Source of the DNA: an uncultured Eubacterium sp.
Lineage (GTDB): Bacteria; Bacillota; Clostridia; Lachnospirales; Lachnospiraceae
DNA: 28,358 nt
Assembly: GCA_934317205.1 (NCBI GenBank)
Contig: CAKREL010000019.1
Span: forward strand, 1 to 28,358
Direction: 5' to 3'
The notes below the pieces were generated by a model that did no database searches, was not told the DNA's origin, and saw only the letters and a program-made list of their open reading frames with translations. Both the position numbers and the translations under genes were made by a program. Below, piece by piece: positions 9,354 through 16,907 of this stretch. Each line of letters begins with the position of its first letter. The stretch's first letter is position 1.

Positions 9354-11030
9354 CTACTGATAACTGATTTTTAACAATTCTTCCGGTGTGGTCACACCCT
9401 CTTTTACCAGATTCAGGCCACTTTCCTTTAACGTACGCATGTGCTGGTGTTCTTTCGCATATGCTGTGATTTCTTCTACTGTATTATGATTGATGATCAT
9501 ACGGCGGATTTCGTTATCAATTGAAACAATCTCATGCACCGCAATTCGTCCGCTGTAACCAGTGTGATTACAGTGCGCACATCCAACACCACGGCGCACT
9601 TTCTTGACATCTTCTCCAAGAAAAATCTGTTCTTCTTCGGTTGTCTCCATCTCCACACCGCATTTTGGACACACTTTACGCATCAGACGCTGTGCCACCA
9701 GTCCCACCAGCGAATTGGCCACCAGATATGTTTCCACTCCCATATCCTCCAGGCGGACAATACTGGAAACTGCATCATTGGTATGTAACGTACTCAACAC
9801 CACATGACCGGTGATTGCTGCACGGACGGAAGTACCTGCGGTCTCTCCATCTCGGGTCTCACCTACCATGATGATATCCGGATCCTGACGCATCAAAGCT
9901 CTCAGACCCACATCAAAGGTCAGCCCTGCTACTGGATTTACCTGTGTCTGATTGATTCCAGCCATATTTTTCTCCACCGGATCCTCGATGGTGGAAATAT
10001 TGACATTTCTGCCGGACAGATAATCCAGCACCATATATAACGTCGTGGATTTACCGCTTCCTGTCGGTCCGGTAATATAAATAATTCCGTTCGGACGGTT
10101 CAGCATCGGTGCAAACTGGTTATAGCTGTAATCATCCATACCAAAATGATCTGCATGATCCATATGAGTAGTCGCAGCCATGATTCTCAGTACTGCTTTT
10201 TCACCAAATACTGTCGGCAATACAGATACACGAATATTTACACTTCCACCCTCCAGATTGACACGGAAATGTCCATCCTGTGGAATTCGTTTTTCTGCAA
10301 TATCCAGATTTGATAAAATCTTAATACGTGCAATCAGCGGTGCATGGATATGTCTCTGGATTGTTACATATTCCATGATCACACCATCAATTCGCATTCG
10401 TACTTTCGTCTCTGCCTCAAAAGGCTCGATATGAATATCACTTGCTTCTGATTTAATTGCACGCTCGATCAGACTATTCAGCAGTCGAATGATCGGTGCT
10501 TCATCATCTCCGGCCCCCAAATCCTCAATGGCCAGTTCTTCCGCCTCCGGCATGGCAAAATCTACATTTGCCTGTGTCGCTGCTTTTCTGGCACTGACCT
10601 CTGCAAAATAATAAGAAACAGCTTTTCGGAGGGGTTCTTCCTCACTCAGATAAATCTGCAGCTGGCAGCCGGTCTGTTGCCGTACTTCCTCCAATGCAAA
10701 ATAGTTCAGCGGATCGTTGGTAACGATAGTCATATTGTGTCCCTGCACACTGAGCGGAAGAATCAGATTTTTCTCACACAGTTCGCGGTTTACCATACCA
10801 ACTGCCTGAAGCTCCACATTCTGCTGTGCCACATCTATAATTTCCAGATGCAGTCTGCTGGCCAACGCATCCAATACCTGTGTTTCCGAGACAAATCCCA
10901 GTTCCATCAGAATCTGACCTACTCGTTTGTCACGATGCTCCTTCTGCCATGCAAGTGCCTGCTGCATCTGCGCCTCTGTTACATATCCTTTTTCAACCAG
11001 AATATCTCCAATTCTCAGATTCGTATTCAC
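9354..11030 (-). CDS. pilB: Type IV pilus extension ATPase PilB (GspE family)
   Basis: A hexameric cytoplasmic ATPase that drives pilin polymerisation with PilC. Residues 5-65 form the N-terminal MshEN/T2SSE_N region (RIGDILVEKGYVTEAQMQQA), which in some homologues binds cyclic di-GMP. The C-terminal ATPase has SEASDIHIEPFE, Walker A GPTGSGKS at 321-328, Asp box (STIEDPVEKN), Walker B (RQDPDIIMVGETRD, about 381-394) and His box (TGHVVLSTLHTNDA). A tetracysteine zinc motif (C454, C457, C484, C487) is typical of PilB/GspE and absent from PilT. The start is GTG at 11030, ten bases after GGAG. An ATG out of frame just before it opens a three-codon ORF whose TGA overlaps the GTG. The gene follows pilO by 30 bp. 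Confidence 0.96.
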   Translation of the reverse strand: MNTNLRIGDILVEKGYVTEAQMQQALAWQKEHRDKRVGQILMELGFVSETQVLDALASRLHLEIIDVAQQNVELQAVGMVNRELCEKNLILPLSVQGHNMTIVTNDPLNYFALEEVRQQTGCQLQIYLSEEEPLRKAVSYYFAEVSARKAATQANVDFAMPEAEELAIEDLGAGDDEAPIIRLLNSLIERAIKSEASDIHIEPFEAETKVRMRIDGVIMEYVTIQRHIHAPLIARIKILSNLDIAEKRIPQDGHFRVNLEGGSVNIRVSVLPTVFGEKAVLRIMAATTHMDHADHFGMDDYSYNQFAPMLNRPNGIIYITGPTGSGKSTTLYMVLDYLSGRNVNISTIEDPVEKNMAGINQTQVNPVAGLTFDVGLRALMRQDPDIIMVGETRDGETAGTSVRAAITGHVVLSTLHTNDAVSSIVRLEDMGVETYLVANSLVGLVAQRLMRKVCPKCGVEMETTEEEQIFLGEDVKKVRRGVGCAHCNHTGYSGRIAVHEIVSIDNEIRRMIINHNTVEEITAYAKEHQHMRTLKESGLNLVKEGVTTPEELLKISYQ

Positions 11031-11060
11031 TTACTCATTTCTCCTTCAAGTTTTACGCTT

Positions 11061-11771
11061 CTAATTTTCTCCACAGGTGTATATCGCTAATGTACAATTA
11101 CAGCTCATCTGAGAAACGGTCTGCAGACTGCTGTTTACATACTCATTTTCCTGCATGGAAAAAGATGTTACCTGAATCCCCGGATAATTATTGGCGATAT
11201 CATCTAAAAATGCCCGGATTTCCGTTTCATTTCCCTGAACTGTCACATCCACAGATGTAGTGTTGACATAAGCCGCCTGTGGCACAGTCCTCCCCTCTTC
11301 CTGCGCAGTTTCTGCACTGTCCGAAGTATCCTCTGCCTCTGTGCTTTCCACATCCGTTGTATCCGTTGTTGCCTCTGCATTATTCACTTCTGATAATACA
11401 TATGCAGACGGAATCCCCGGAGCTGTCCCGGTAATATTCAGATACACCGGGAACAGATTATGGTCTAGCACGATTCCCGTAACCAGTTCATCTACCTGTC
11501 GATTTTCCAGCAGATCATAATAGCCTTCTTTCGTAGCCTGCAACACTTCCTGCTGCTTTGCGATCTTCACATCAAAACTGCCTGTCCGATCCATTACATC
11601 CTGCATTTCCAGCTGTTCTGTTTCCAGCTCAGTCCGCTGATCGGCCAGATCCATATGCTTATCTATGGCTGGGAAAATCAGAAAACGGATCATAAAAAAT
11701 GCTACCAGCACACAGGCCAGAACTTTCAAAAGAAAAATATCCTTCGGTCTTAATTCCATACTGATTTTCAT
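11061..11771 (-). CDS. pilO: PilO-like type IV pilus assembly protein
   Basis: A bitopic inner-membrane protein of the PilO/GspM type, which pairs with PilN to link the cytoplasmic PilM ring to the pilus machinery. One membrane segment is at residues about 13-34 (LLKVLACVLVAFFMIRFLIF). A coiled-coil region follows (about 40-92, with QRTELETEQLEMQD), and then a ferredoxin-like C-terminal domain (VDVTVQGNETEIRAFLDDIA, VTSFSMQENEYVNSS). This order is the PilO pattern. Sequence similarity in PilO is weak in general, so position carries part of the call: the gene sits between pilMN and pilB. A Glu/Thr/Asp/Ala-rich acidic stretch (about residues 131-160) is inserted in the periplasm-equivalent domain and makes the protein somewhat longer than usual. 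The start overlaps the pilMN stop as TAATG. Confidence 0.82.
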   Translation of the reverse strand: MKISMELRPKDIFLLKVLACVLVAFFMIRFLIFPAIDKHMDLADQRTELETEQLEMQDVMDRTGSFDVKIAKQQEVLQATKEGYYDLLENRQVDELVTGIVLDHNLFPVYLNITGTAPGIPSAYVLSEVNNAEATTDTTDVESTEAEDTSDSAETAQEEGRTVPQAAYVNTTSVDVTVQGNETEIRAFLDDIANNYPGIQVTSFSMQENEYVNSSLQTVSQMSCNCTLAIYTCGEN

Positions 11772-13195
11772 TACTGCTCACCTCCGGCTTCTTCTGCTTT
11801 CAATACACAGGAAAGCATCAGGGAATACTCTCCGCCATCATAACTGTAACCACTGTAATTCACAGAATCAAACAATCCGGTATCATCCAGCTTTTGAATA
11901 TAATTCGGGATGTCAATAACTTTACGGCTCACTGCATGAAAAGTCAGCGTACCGGTCGACATATCCAGTGACTGTACACGCACAGACATATCATTACCGC
12001 CTACATCCACGATTTTTTCCAGCATTTCCTCTGTCAGATCCGGATATGTATCAAGATTCTGTTTCATCTGCGCTACCTGACTCAATTGTGTTGCCAGTTT
12101 TTCACTCTCTGTCTCTTTTGCAAGTGCTTTACTGTATTCTTCCTGTACTTGGGAATCATTGATCCAGTCCTCAATGGCAGCTGCCTTATGTTCTTCTGCC
12201 AGATTCCATACTGACAGCCCCGCGTATACCGCTGCACAAATTCCAAATATAATCACCGGATATATAATCTGCTTCGCAGTATTTTTTGTTTTCACCATTC
12301 CCTCTTCATGAGCGCGGCACCATACCTGATACAGATTAATCCCTTTCGTTTTTTCTTTCATCAGAGCACCGATACAGGCCAGCCAGTCCTCCGCATTTTC
12401 CGTTGCAGTAAAATTCAGGTCAATCTTCAACGGATGTGCTTCCAGCTGCATGTTATGAATCCCATCCACACTGACCTCAAAATCGTCAGGCTGGCAGCCG
12501 GCATAATAAACATCTGTGATTGGGACCTCAGACTTCGTTGTTGCATAAAACTGTAAAATACCGGAAATCAGGCGTACAATCTCTGTTCCAAAATCCAAAG
12601 TACCGCGTTCACTGAAAATCCGGCTCTTTGTAGAGTACAGATATATCCCTTCCCGATACAACAGACTTGTCACACTGTTTTCTTCAAAAAGCAGGTAAAT
12701 GGCTGTCTCACGGCTATGGCTTTTTTGATGCGCCATCACCCGCAGATATCCCTCGACATAGACGGTAATCTCACGGATTGGAAGTCCAATCTCGCGGCAG
12801 AATTCTACTACCTGTGTAATGATTGCATCATCGGCACTTCCACAGCAAAGGGTAACACCATTTTTTCGATCAGCCGAAATTACAGAATAATCCATAACGG
12901 AATCTCCTTCCGTCTCAGCCACAATGTTTTCTGCCATGCGGGTCAGTTCTTTTCCGGTTGCATATGGGATCTGTGTAATACGGCTGGAACTATAAGAAGA
13001 CGGAAACACCATTTTCACCGGTCCAGGATGATGCTTCTGTGCATATTCCCGAAGTGCTTCCTTCCAAAGCTCGATAACATTCCCGAATCCGTTGAGTGGA
13101 ATCCTCTCGACCTCCTGCACCTTTGGCGGCTTTCCGGCTTTTCCGGACGCAACAAGGATACACTCGTCCTGTATTACTATTACTGTATCACTCAT
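11771..13195 (-). CDS. PilM-PilN fusion protein (GspL-like architecture)
   Basis: A 474-residue protein that joins a cytoplasmic PilM-like actin-fold domain (about residues 1-280) to a PilN-like bitopic membrane protein. The junction is marked by GINLYQVW (285-292), which matches the N-terminal INLLP-type motif by which separate PilN proteins bind PilM. A membrane segment follows (about 311-331, IYPVIIFGICAAVYAGLSVW), then a coiled coil and a PilN-type C-terminal domain (GTLTFHAVSRKVIDIPNYIQ). The actin-like part keeps CCGSADDAIITQVVEFCREI and SRETAIYLLFEENS, but the first nucleotide-binding motif is degenerate (VIQDEC instead of a DIG-type motif). GspL of type II secretion has the same domain order. 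The start at 13195 follows GGAGG by ten bases. No separate pilM or pilN is present, which supports the fusion. Confidence 0.85.
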   Translation of the reverse strand: MSDTVIVIQDECILVASGKAGKPPKVQEVERIPLNGFGNVIELWKEALREYAQKHHPGPVKMVFPSSYSSSRITQIPYATGKELTRMAENIVAETEGDSVMDYSVISADRKNGVTLCCGSADDAIITQVVEFCREIGLPIREITVYVEGYLRVMAHQKSHSRETAIYLLFEENSVTSLLYREGIYLYSTKSRIFSERGTLDFGTEIVRLISGILQFYATTKSEVPITDVYYAGCQPDDFEVSVDGIHNMQLEAHPLKIDLNFTATENAEDWLACIGALMKEKTKGINLYQVWCRAHEEGMVKTKNTAKQIIYPVIIFGICAAVYAGLSVWNLAEEHKAAAIEDWINDSQVQEEYSKALAKETESEKLATQLSQVAQMKQNLDTYPDLTEEMLEKIVDVGGNDMSVRVQSLDMSTGTLTFHAVSRKVIDIPNYIQKLDDTGLFDSVNYSGYSYDGGEYSLMLSCVLKAEEAGGEQ

Positions 13196-13222
13196 CTGTA
13201 TTTATCCTCCATTTTATCTGAC

Positions 13223-13262
13223 GTACTCCCGGAATCTTTTAAATAAAAAATTCCGAAAGTAC
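13223..13262 (-). other. Intercistronic hairpin between pilC and pilMN
   Basis: In the 84-bp gap, GTACTTTCGGAAT (13250-13262) pairs with ATTCCGGGAGTAC (13223-13235) over 13 positions with two G-U pairs, closing a 14-nt AT-rich loop. No U-run follows on the minus strand, so termination is unlikely. A role in mRNA processing or stability is possible but is inference. Confidence 0.5.
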
Positions 13263-13279
13263 ATTCTGGTGTATCCGTT

Positions 13280-14473
13280 TTATGAATTCTCGATAGCTGA
13301 ATAGGATTCATAAATTGGCAGCATTACCGCCATCATGATAAATCCAACGACCACAGCCATAACAATGATCAAAATAGGCTCCATCAGCGTTACGATACGC
13401 TTGGTCGCCTGCTCTGCCTCATCTTCCAGCGTTGCCGCGATGGAATCCAGCATCAGATCCAACCGGCCACTCTCTTCACCAATCTGTACCGTACTTGCCA
13501 GTTTCTTCTGAATACCATCCACCCGATGCAGAGCCTGAGACAATGGAACACCGCTGCGCACCTTCGAAACCACATCACCAAACTGTTCTTCCACATAGGC
13601 ATTTCCAATAGTTTTTCCAGCAGTTGCGATAGCCATAGCAATCGGCATTCCACTTGTATAAAGGCTGCTTAGTGTGCGCGCAAAACGTGCCGTATAGATA
13701 ACCTGAAACAAATTGCCAAACAAAGGCATCTTCACTTTTCCACGATCCAGTGCTCTGCGTACCCCCGGAATGCCTGCGATCAGGCGAATTACCATAACAA
13801 TGGCAAATACGATGATCAGTGCTATATACCAGCGTTTCGTAAGAAAATCCGAACAATTGATCAATACCGTTGTCATCCACGGCAGTTGATCCAGCTGGTC
13901 AAATAATGACTGAAACTGTGGCAAAATAAATGTCACGATCAAAATAACGATAGCCACACACAAAATAAGTAAAATACACGGATATGTCATCGCTGACCGT
14001 ACCTGTTGCGTCAGCTTATAATCCTTTTCATATTGAACTGCCAGTCGTCCGGTCACCTGATCAATGTTACCACTTCCCTCGCCGGAACGAATCATTCCGA
14101 TCATCAGATCCGGGAAACATTTCTTCGTCTCCATTGCCTCTGATAATGGAATACCTTTCTTCAGATCCTGCAGGATATCTTTATAGATCACACGCTCGCC
14201 CGCTGTGATTCCCTCCTGCTCTGAAATAATATCAAGTGCCCTTACAAGTGTCACCCCGGAAGCCAGTAACGTTGACAGCTCCCTGCAGAATACCGCAAGT
14301 TGTTTTGCCTTTAATTTCTGATAACCACGGCTCTCCGTTAGATTTTTTGCACTGATCAGAAAAAGTCCGTCTTCACGCAACTGCTGCTGTAGGGCATTCT
14401 CAGCAGCCGCCTCCACCGTTCCTTTATGCTTCTTTCCTTTCATGTCTTTTGCGACATATCGAAAACGTGCCAT
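13280..14473 (-). CDS. pilC: Type IV pilus platform protein PilC (GspF family)
   Basis: The polytopic inner-membrane protein on which PilB and PilT act to add or remove pilin subunits. The length (397 residues) is normal. An N-terminal region (RYVAKDMKGKKHKGTVEAAA) precedes two GspF repeats. The first has FCRELSTLLASGVTLVRALD and MIGMIRSGEGSGNIDQ, followed by membrane segment YPCILLILCVAIVILIVTFI. The second has FARTLSSLYTSGMPIAMAI and STVQIGEESGRLDLMLD, followed by the last membrane segment PILIIVMAVVVGFIMMAVML. The duplicated GE.SG motif in both halves is diagnostic. The start ATG at 14473 follows AAAGGAA. It is 19 bp after pilD. Confidence 0.96.
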   Translation of the reverse strand: MARFRYVAKDMKGKKHKGTVEAAAENALQQQLREDGLFLISAKNLTESRGYQKLKAKQLAVFCRELSTLLASGVTLVRALDIISEQEGITAGERVIYKDILQDLKKGIPLSEAMETKKCFPDLMIGMIRSGEGSGNIDQVTGRLAVQYEKDYKLTQQVRSAMTYPCILLILCVAIVILIVTFILPQFQSLFDQLDQLPWMTTVLINCSDFLTKRWYIALIIVFAIVMVIRLIAGIPGVRRALDRGKVKMPLFGNLFQVIYTARFARTLSSLYTSGMPIAMAIATAGKTIGNAYVEEQFGDVVSKVRSGVPLSQALHRVDGIQKKLASTVQIGEESGRLDLMLDSIAATLEDEAEQATKRIVTLMEPILIIVMAVVVGFIMMAVMLPIYESYSAIENS

Positions 14474-14492
14474 CTTCTGAATTCCTTTCTGT

Positions 14493-15275
14493 CTATAATT
14501 TTCCTAGATACCATTTTACAATACGGTCTCCCACAAATGCAGAAACAGCCAGTCCCACAGCCAGGAACGGACCGAATGCAAAATGATCTTTCCTTTTCAA
14601 TTTTCCACTTAACAACATAAAAGCTCCATAACCGCCTCCGGTAAGAAGCCCGATAAACATGGCACATACGGTAGCTCCCGTTCCAAGGAACAGTCCCGAT
14701 GCGGCCATCAATTTAATATCTCCGCCCCCAAAAGCTCCCGGAATGATCAGCGCCAATATCAGCATTGGTACTGAAATCACCACAGCCCCCAACAGACGGC
14801 TTCCAATTCCATGCTCCGGAAACAGCCATACTGCACACACCGCCAAAACAAGGATCATTATGTGAAATCTATCATATATCATCTGTGTATCCTGATCAAT
14901 CAGGGCTACCACAAGCAATATTCCCAAATAAGCAAAAATCACTGCGCCTTTCAGGGAAATAATTCCCGAAAGTCCACAGCCAAAATATATTCCGCAGCCG
15001 ATAAATGCTGCGCCTCCGGCTACTTCCACCAGAAAATCTCTCCAGGGGATCTTCACCCCGCAGGTTCTGCACTTTCCACCAAGACAAAGATAACTGATAC
15101 ATGGAACCAACTCCAATCCTTTCAGTTCCCTGCCACAATTGGTACAATGGCTCCGCCCCTTAACAACACTTTCCTGACGGGGCATCCTGTCTATTACTAC
15201 ATTCAAAAAACTGAAGATACAAGCTCCAAAAAAGAACCGTATCACATATATTATCACTTCTACTACTGCTAACAT
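14493..15275 (-). CDS. pilD: Prepilin peptidase/N-methyltransferase PilD
   Basis: An integral membrane aspartic protease that cleaves prepilin leaders after the -1 glycine and methylates the new N-terminus. The N-terminal methyltransferase domain has FGACIFSFLNVVIDRMP and the four-cysteine zinc motif at C44, C47, C69 and C72. The two protease aspartates are present: one in ALIDQDTQMIYDRF (D127), the other in the GGGDIKL motif (D186). The length (260 residues) and about eight hydrophobic segments fit the full bifunctional form. GGAGAATAAA precedes the ATG at 15275, and the start lies 1 bp after the stop of the upstream pilin-like gene. Substrates in this locus are the two tandem pilins and at least two minor pilins. 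Confidence 0.95.
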   Translation of the reverse strand: MLAVVEVIIYVIRFFFGACIFSFLNVVIDRMPRQESVVKGRSHCTNCGRELKGLELVPCISYLCLGGKCRTCGVKIPWRDFLVEVAGGAAFIGCGIYFGCGLSGIISLKGAVIFAYLGILLVVALIDQDTQMIYDRFHIMILVLAVCAVWLFPEHGIGSRLLGAVVISVPMLILALIIPGAFGGGDIKLMAASGLFLGTGATVCAMFIGLLTGGGYGAFMLLSGKLKRKDHFAFGPFLAVGLAVSAFVGDRIVKWYLGKL

Positions 15276-15276
15276 T

Positions 15277-15723
15277 TTATTCTCCGGTATTGATCATGCT
15301 TTTTTCATGATACACAGTGTATCTGTCCTCTGCATCCGCATCATACCAGACCGTGTATTCACCTTCCCGATAAACAAATCGACAAACTGTATATCCGTCC
15401 TCTTCCACCTGAAGAATCCAAAAATCTCCAGGCACTTCACTTAACTGTAAAATTTCTTCATATAAACCATCTGCGATGCCTCCCTCCCGGGTGACATCGC
15501 AGAAAGCCTCATTTCTGCCATACTGCTGTGTTGCAATTACCTGGGCTGCCATTCGCACCGATCTGGCATTCCCCATAGCGACCTGGGAATCAGCCCGGTA
15601 CATTATCCGGAGCACCCCAGGAACTACTAACACAATCGCAAGCAGAATTATGATCAGAAGGTAAATAGCCAGCCTGATCCAGTTGTATTTAATTTTTATC
15701 TTCTTTGGAATCCTGACTGGCAT
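15277..15723 (-). CDS. Pilin-like membrane protein lacking a prepilin cleavage site
   Basis: A 148-residue protein with a basic N-terminus (RIPKKIKIKYNW), one membrane segment (AIYLLIIILLAIVLVVPGVL) and a small extracytoplasmic domain. It aligns with the tandem pilins next to it. The helix proline and the MAAQ motif are 23 residues apart in both, with matching R..V.MAAQ and YG. Further on, L.EV, E.G and the paired tyrosines (RFVYREGEYTVWYD against AVQYENQGKTCYYT) also correspond. In that alignment the -1 glycine is replaced by Tyr and the +5 glutamate by Leu, so PilD should not process it. It is therefore best read as a pilin paralogue that stays as a bitopic membrane protein. AGAGG lies seven bases before the start. 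It is between the pilins and pilD. Confidence 0.75.
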   Translation of the reverse strand: MPVRIPKKIKIKYNWIRLAIYLLIIILLAIVLVVPGVLRIMYRADSQVAMGNARSVRMAAQVIATQQYGRNEAFCDVTREGGIADGLYEEILQLSEVPGDFWILQVEEDGYTVCRFVYREGEYTVWYDADAEDRYTVYHEKSMINTGE

Positions 15724-15744
15724 ATGGTTACCTCTTTTTGTATT

Positions 15745-16248
15745 TTATTTACCGTCTGGTTTTGAATTGTTTGGGGCTGTAAAAGAATATGTACCTTTTT
15801 CTCCAGTTGCTCCCGCTGTGTAATAACAAGTTTTTCCCTGATTTTCATACTGTACAGCAGTTACTTTTCCATTTTCTACCGTAACAGACTTAATACAAGA
15901 AGCTTTTACTTCTGCAAGATCTGCAATGGAAGCTTTTGCGATTACAATTGCACTGTCTGACACGGTGTCTTTTTCATTATCTCCGACAGAAATTGTAGTT
16001 GATGAATTCAATGTTAATGTACCATAATATTCATCAACTAATGTCTGTGCTGCCATTACGGTCTGACGTGTCTCAGCTATGATAGATTTCTCTTTTGCTT
16101 TATTAATATATCCTGTCAGTGTCGGGATTAATAAAGCTGCTAAAATTGCAAGGATTACCAGAACTACGATCAGCTCTACAAGCGTAAATCCTTTTTTCTT
16201 GTTTTCTTTGAGTTTTTTGTCTCTTAATTCGAATAATTTTGCAATCAT
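15745..16248 (-). CDS. Type IV pilin, major-type (second of tandem pair)
   Basis: A pilus subunit precursor of 167 residues. The class III-type leader is 20 residues (MIAKLFELRDKKLKENKKKG). Cleavage after G20 gives a mature N-terminus FTLVELIVVLVILAILAALL with the +5 glutamate in place and the helix-breaking proline at mature position 22. After the helix comes a small globular domain (about 100 residues) ending in NSKPDGK. It shares almost all of the leader and the first 50 mature residues with the pilin upstream, so the two are a tandem duplication with diverged globular domains. AGGAGA precedes the start. The gene lies 132 bp downstream of the other pilin and may have its own promoter. Which of the two is the major subunit cannot be told from sequence. 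Confidence 0.93.
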   Translation of the reverse strand: MIAKLFELRDKKLKENKKKGFTLVELIVVLVILAILAALLIPTLTGYINKAKEKSIIAETRQTVMAAQTLVDEYYGTLTLNSSTTISVGDNEKDTVSDSAIVIAKASIADLAEVKASCIKSVTVENGKVTAVQYENQGKTCYYTAGATGEKGTYSFTAPNNSKPDGK

Positions 16249-16301
16249 TTCTCATACTCTCCTTTGTAAAAAAATATTTATATCAACGCCTCGGTGCAGC
16301 G

Positions 16302-16329
16302 TTCATACCACAGATATCGAAACAGTTAA
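16302..16329 (-). promoter_or_regulatory. Candidate internal promoter before the second pilin
   Basis: On the minus strand TTAACT (16324-16329), a 16-bp spacer and TATGAA (16302-16307) are seen, with TGG before the -10 box (extended -10). Each box matches consensus at 4/6. It lies in the 132-bp gap between the two pilin genes, about 55 bp before the start codon. The evidence is modest. Confidence 0.35.
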
Positions 16330-16380
16330 GTGAATATTAACCGATCCACTCACCCTGTCTGCTCATAACCAAATCATCTT

Positions 16381-16878
16381 CTATTGTATATTATAGGTTC
16401 CTTTTGATCCATATTTTAAAGTTGTTCCACTTCCTGTATGTTCTACTTCATAAATACATGTTTTTCCATCTGATTCATACTGAAGCATAACTACTTTTCC
16501 TGCATATACAGTTGCAGCTTTGATATGATCTGCCGAAACTTCTGCCAGTTCTGCCACATCCTCAACAGGAATTTTTACTTTTCCATTGCCAAACGAACCG
16601 ATACTGATAGCTTCGTATACATTTACAGTTGCTTCCTGTAAATCCAACTTTCCGTATTCCTCATCCACCAGCGTCTGTGCGGCCATCACACACTGTCGCG
16701 TCTCAGCCACAATTGTTTTCTCTTTGGCCTTATTAATATATCCTGTCAGTGTCGGAATCAGTAAAGCCGCCAGAATCGCAATAATCACCAGAACTACGAT
16801 CAGTTCTACTAAGGTGAATCCTCTCTTTTTGTTTTCCCTGAATTTTCTGTCTCTCAATTCAAATAATTTTGTAACCAT
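16381..16878 (-). CDS. Type IV pilin, major-type (first of tandem pair)
   Basis: A pilus subunit precursor of 165 residues. The start is placed at the ATG at 16878, not at the longer 16899, because GGGGAG is eight bases upstream and the resulting leader (MVTKLFELRDRKFRENKKRG) matches the other pilin residue for residue in length. Cleavage after G20 yields FTLVELIVVLVIIAILAALL with the +5 glutamate. The globular domain ends in GSKGTYNIQ and holds two cysteine-free halves typical of small Gram-positive pilins. Directly upstream is a long structured leader, placed as if to set expression of the pilin genes within the longer transcript. Confidence 0.93.
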   Translation of the reverse strand: MVTKLFELRDRKFRENKKRGFTLVELIVVLVIIAILAALLIPTLTGYINKAKEKTIVAETRQCVMAAQTLVDEEYGKLDLQEATVNVYEAISIGSFGNGKVKIPVEDVAELAEVSADHIKAATVYAGKVVMLQYESDGKTCIYEVEHTGSGTTLKYGSKGTYNIQ

Positions 16879-16907
16879 TTCTCTTTCTCCCCTTTGCATT
16901 CATGCTT

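Noticed and set aside
16285..16303. Attenuator-like hairpin between the pilins
   Set aside because: The AACGC/GCGTT stem is only 5 bp and the T-run begins about ten bases too far downstream.
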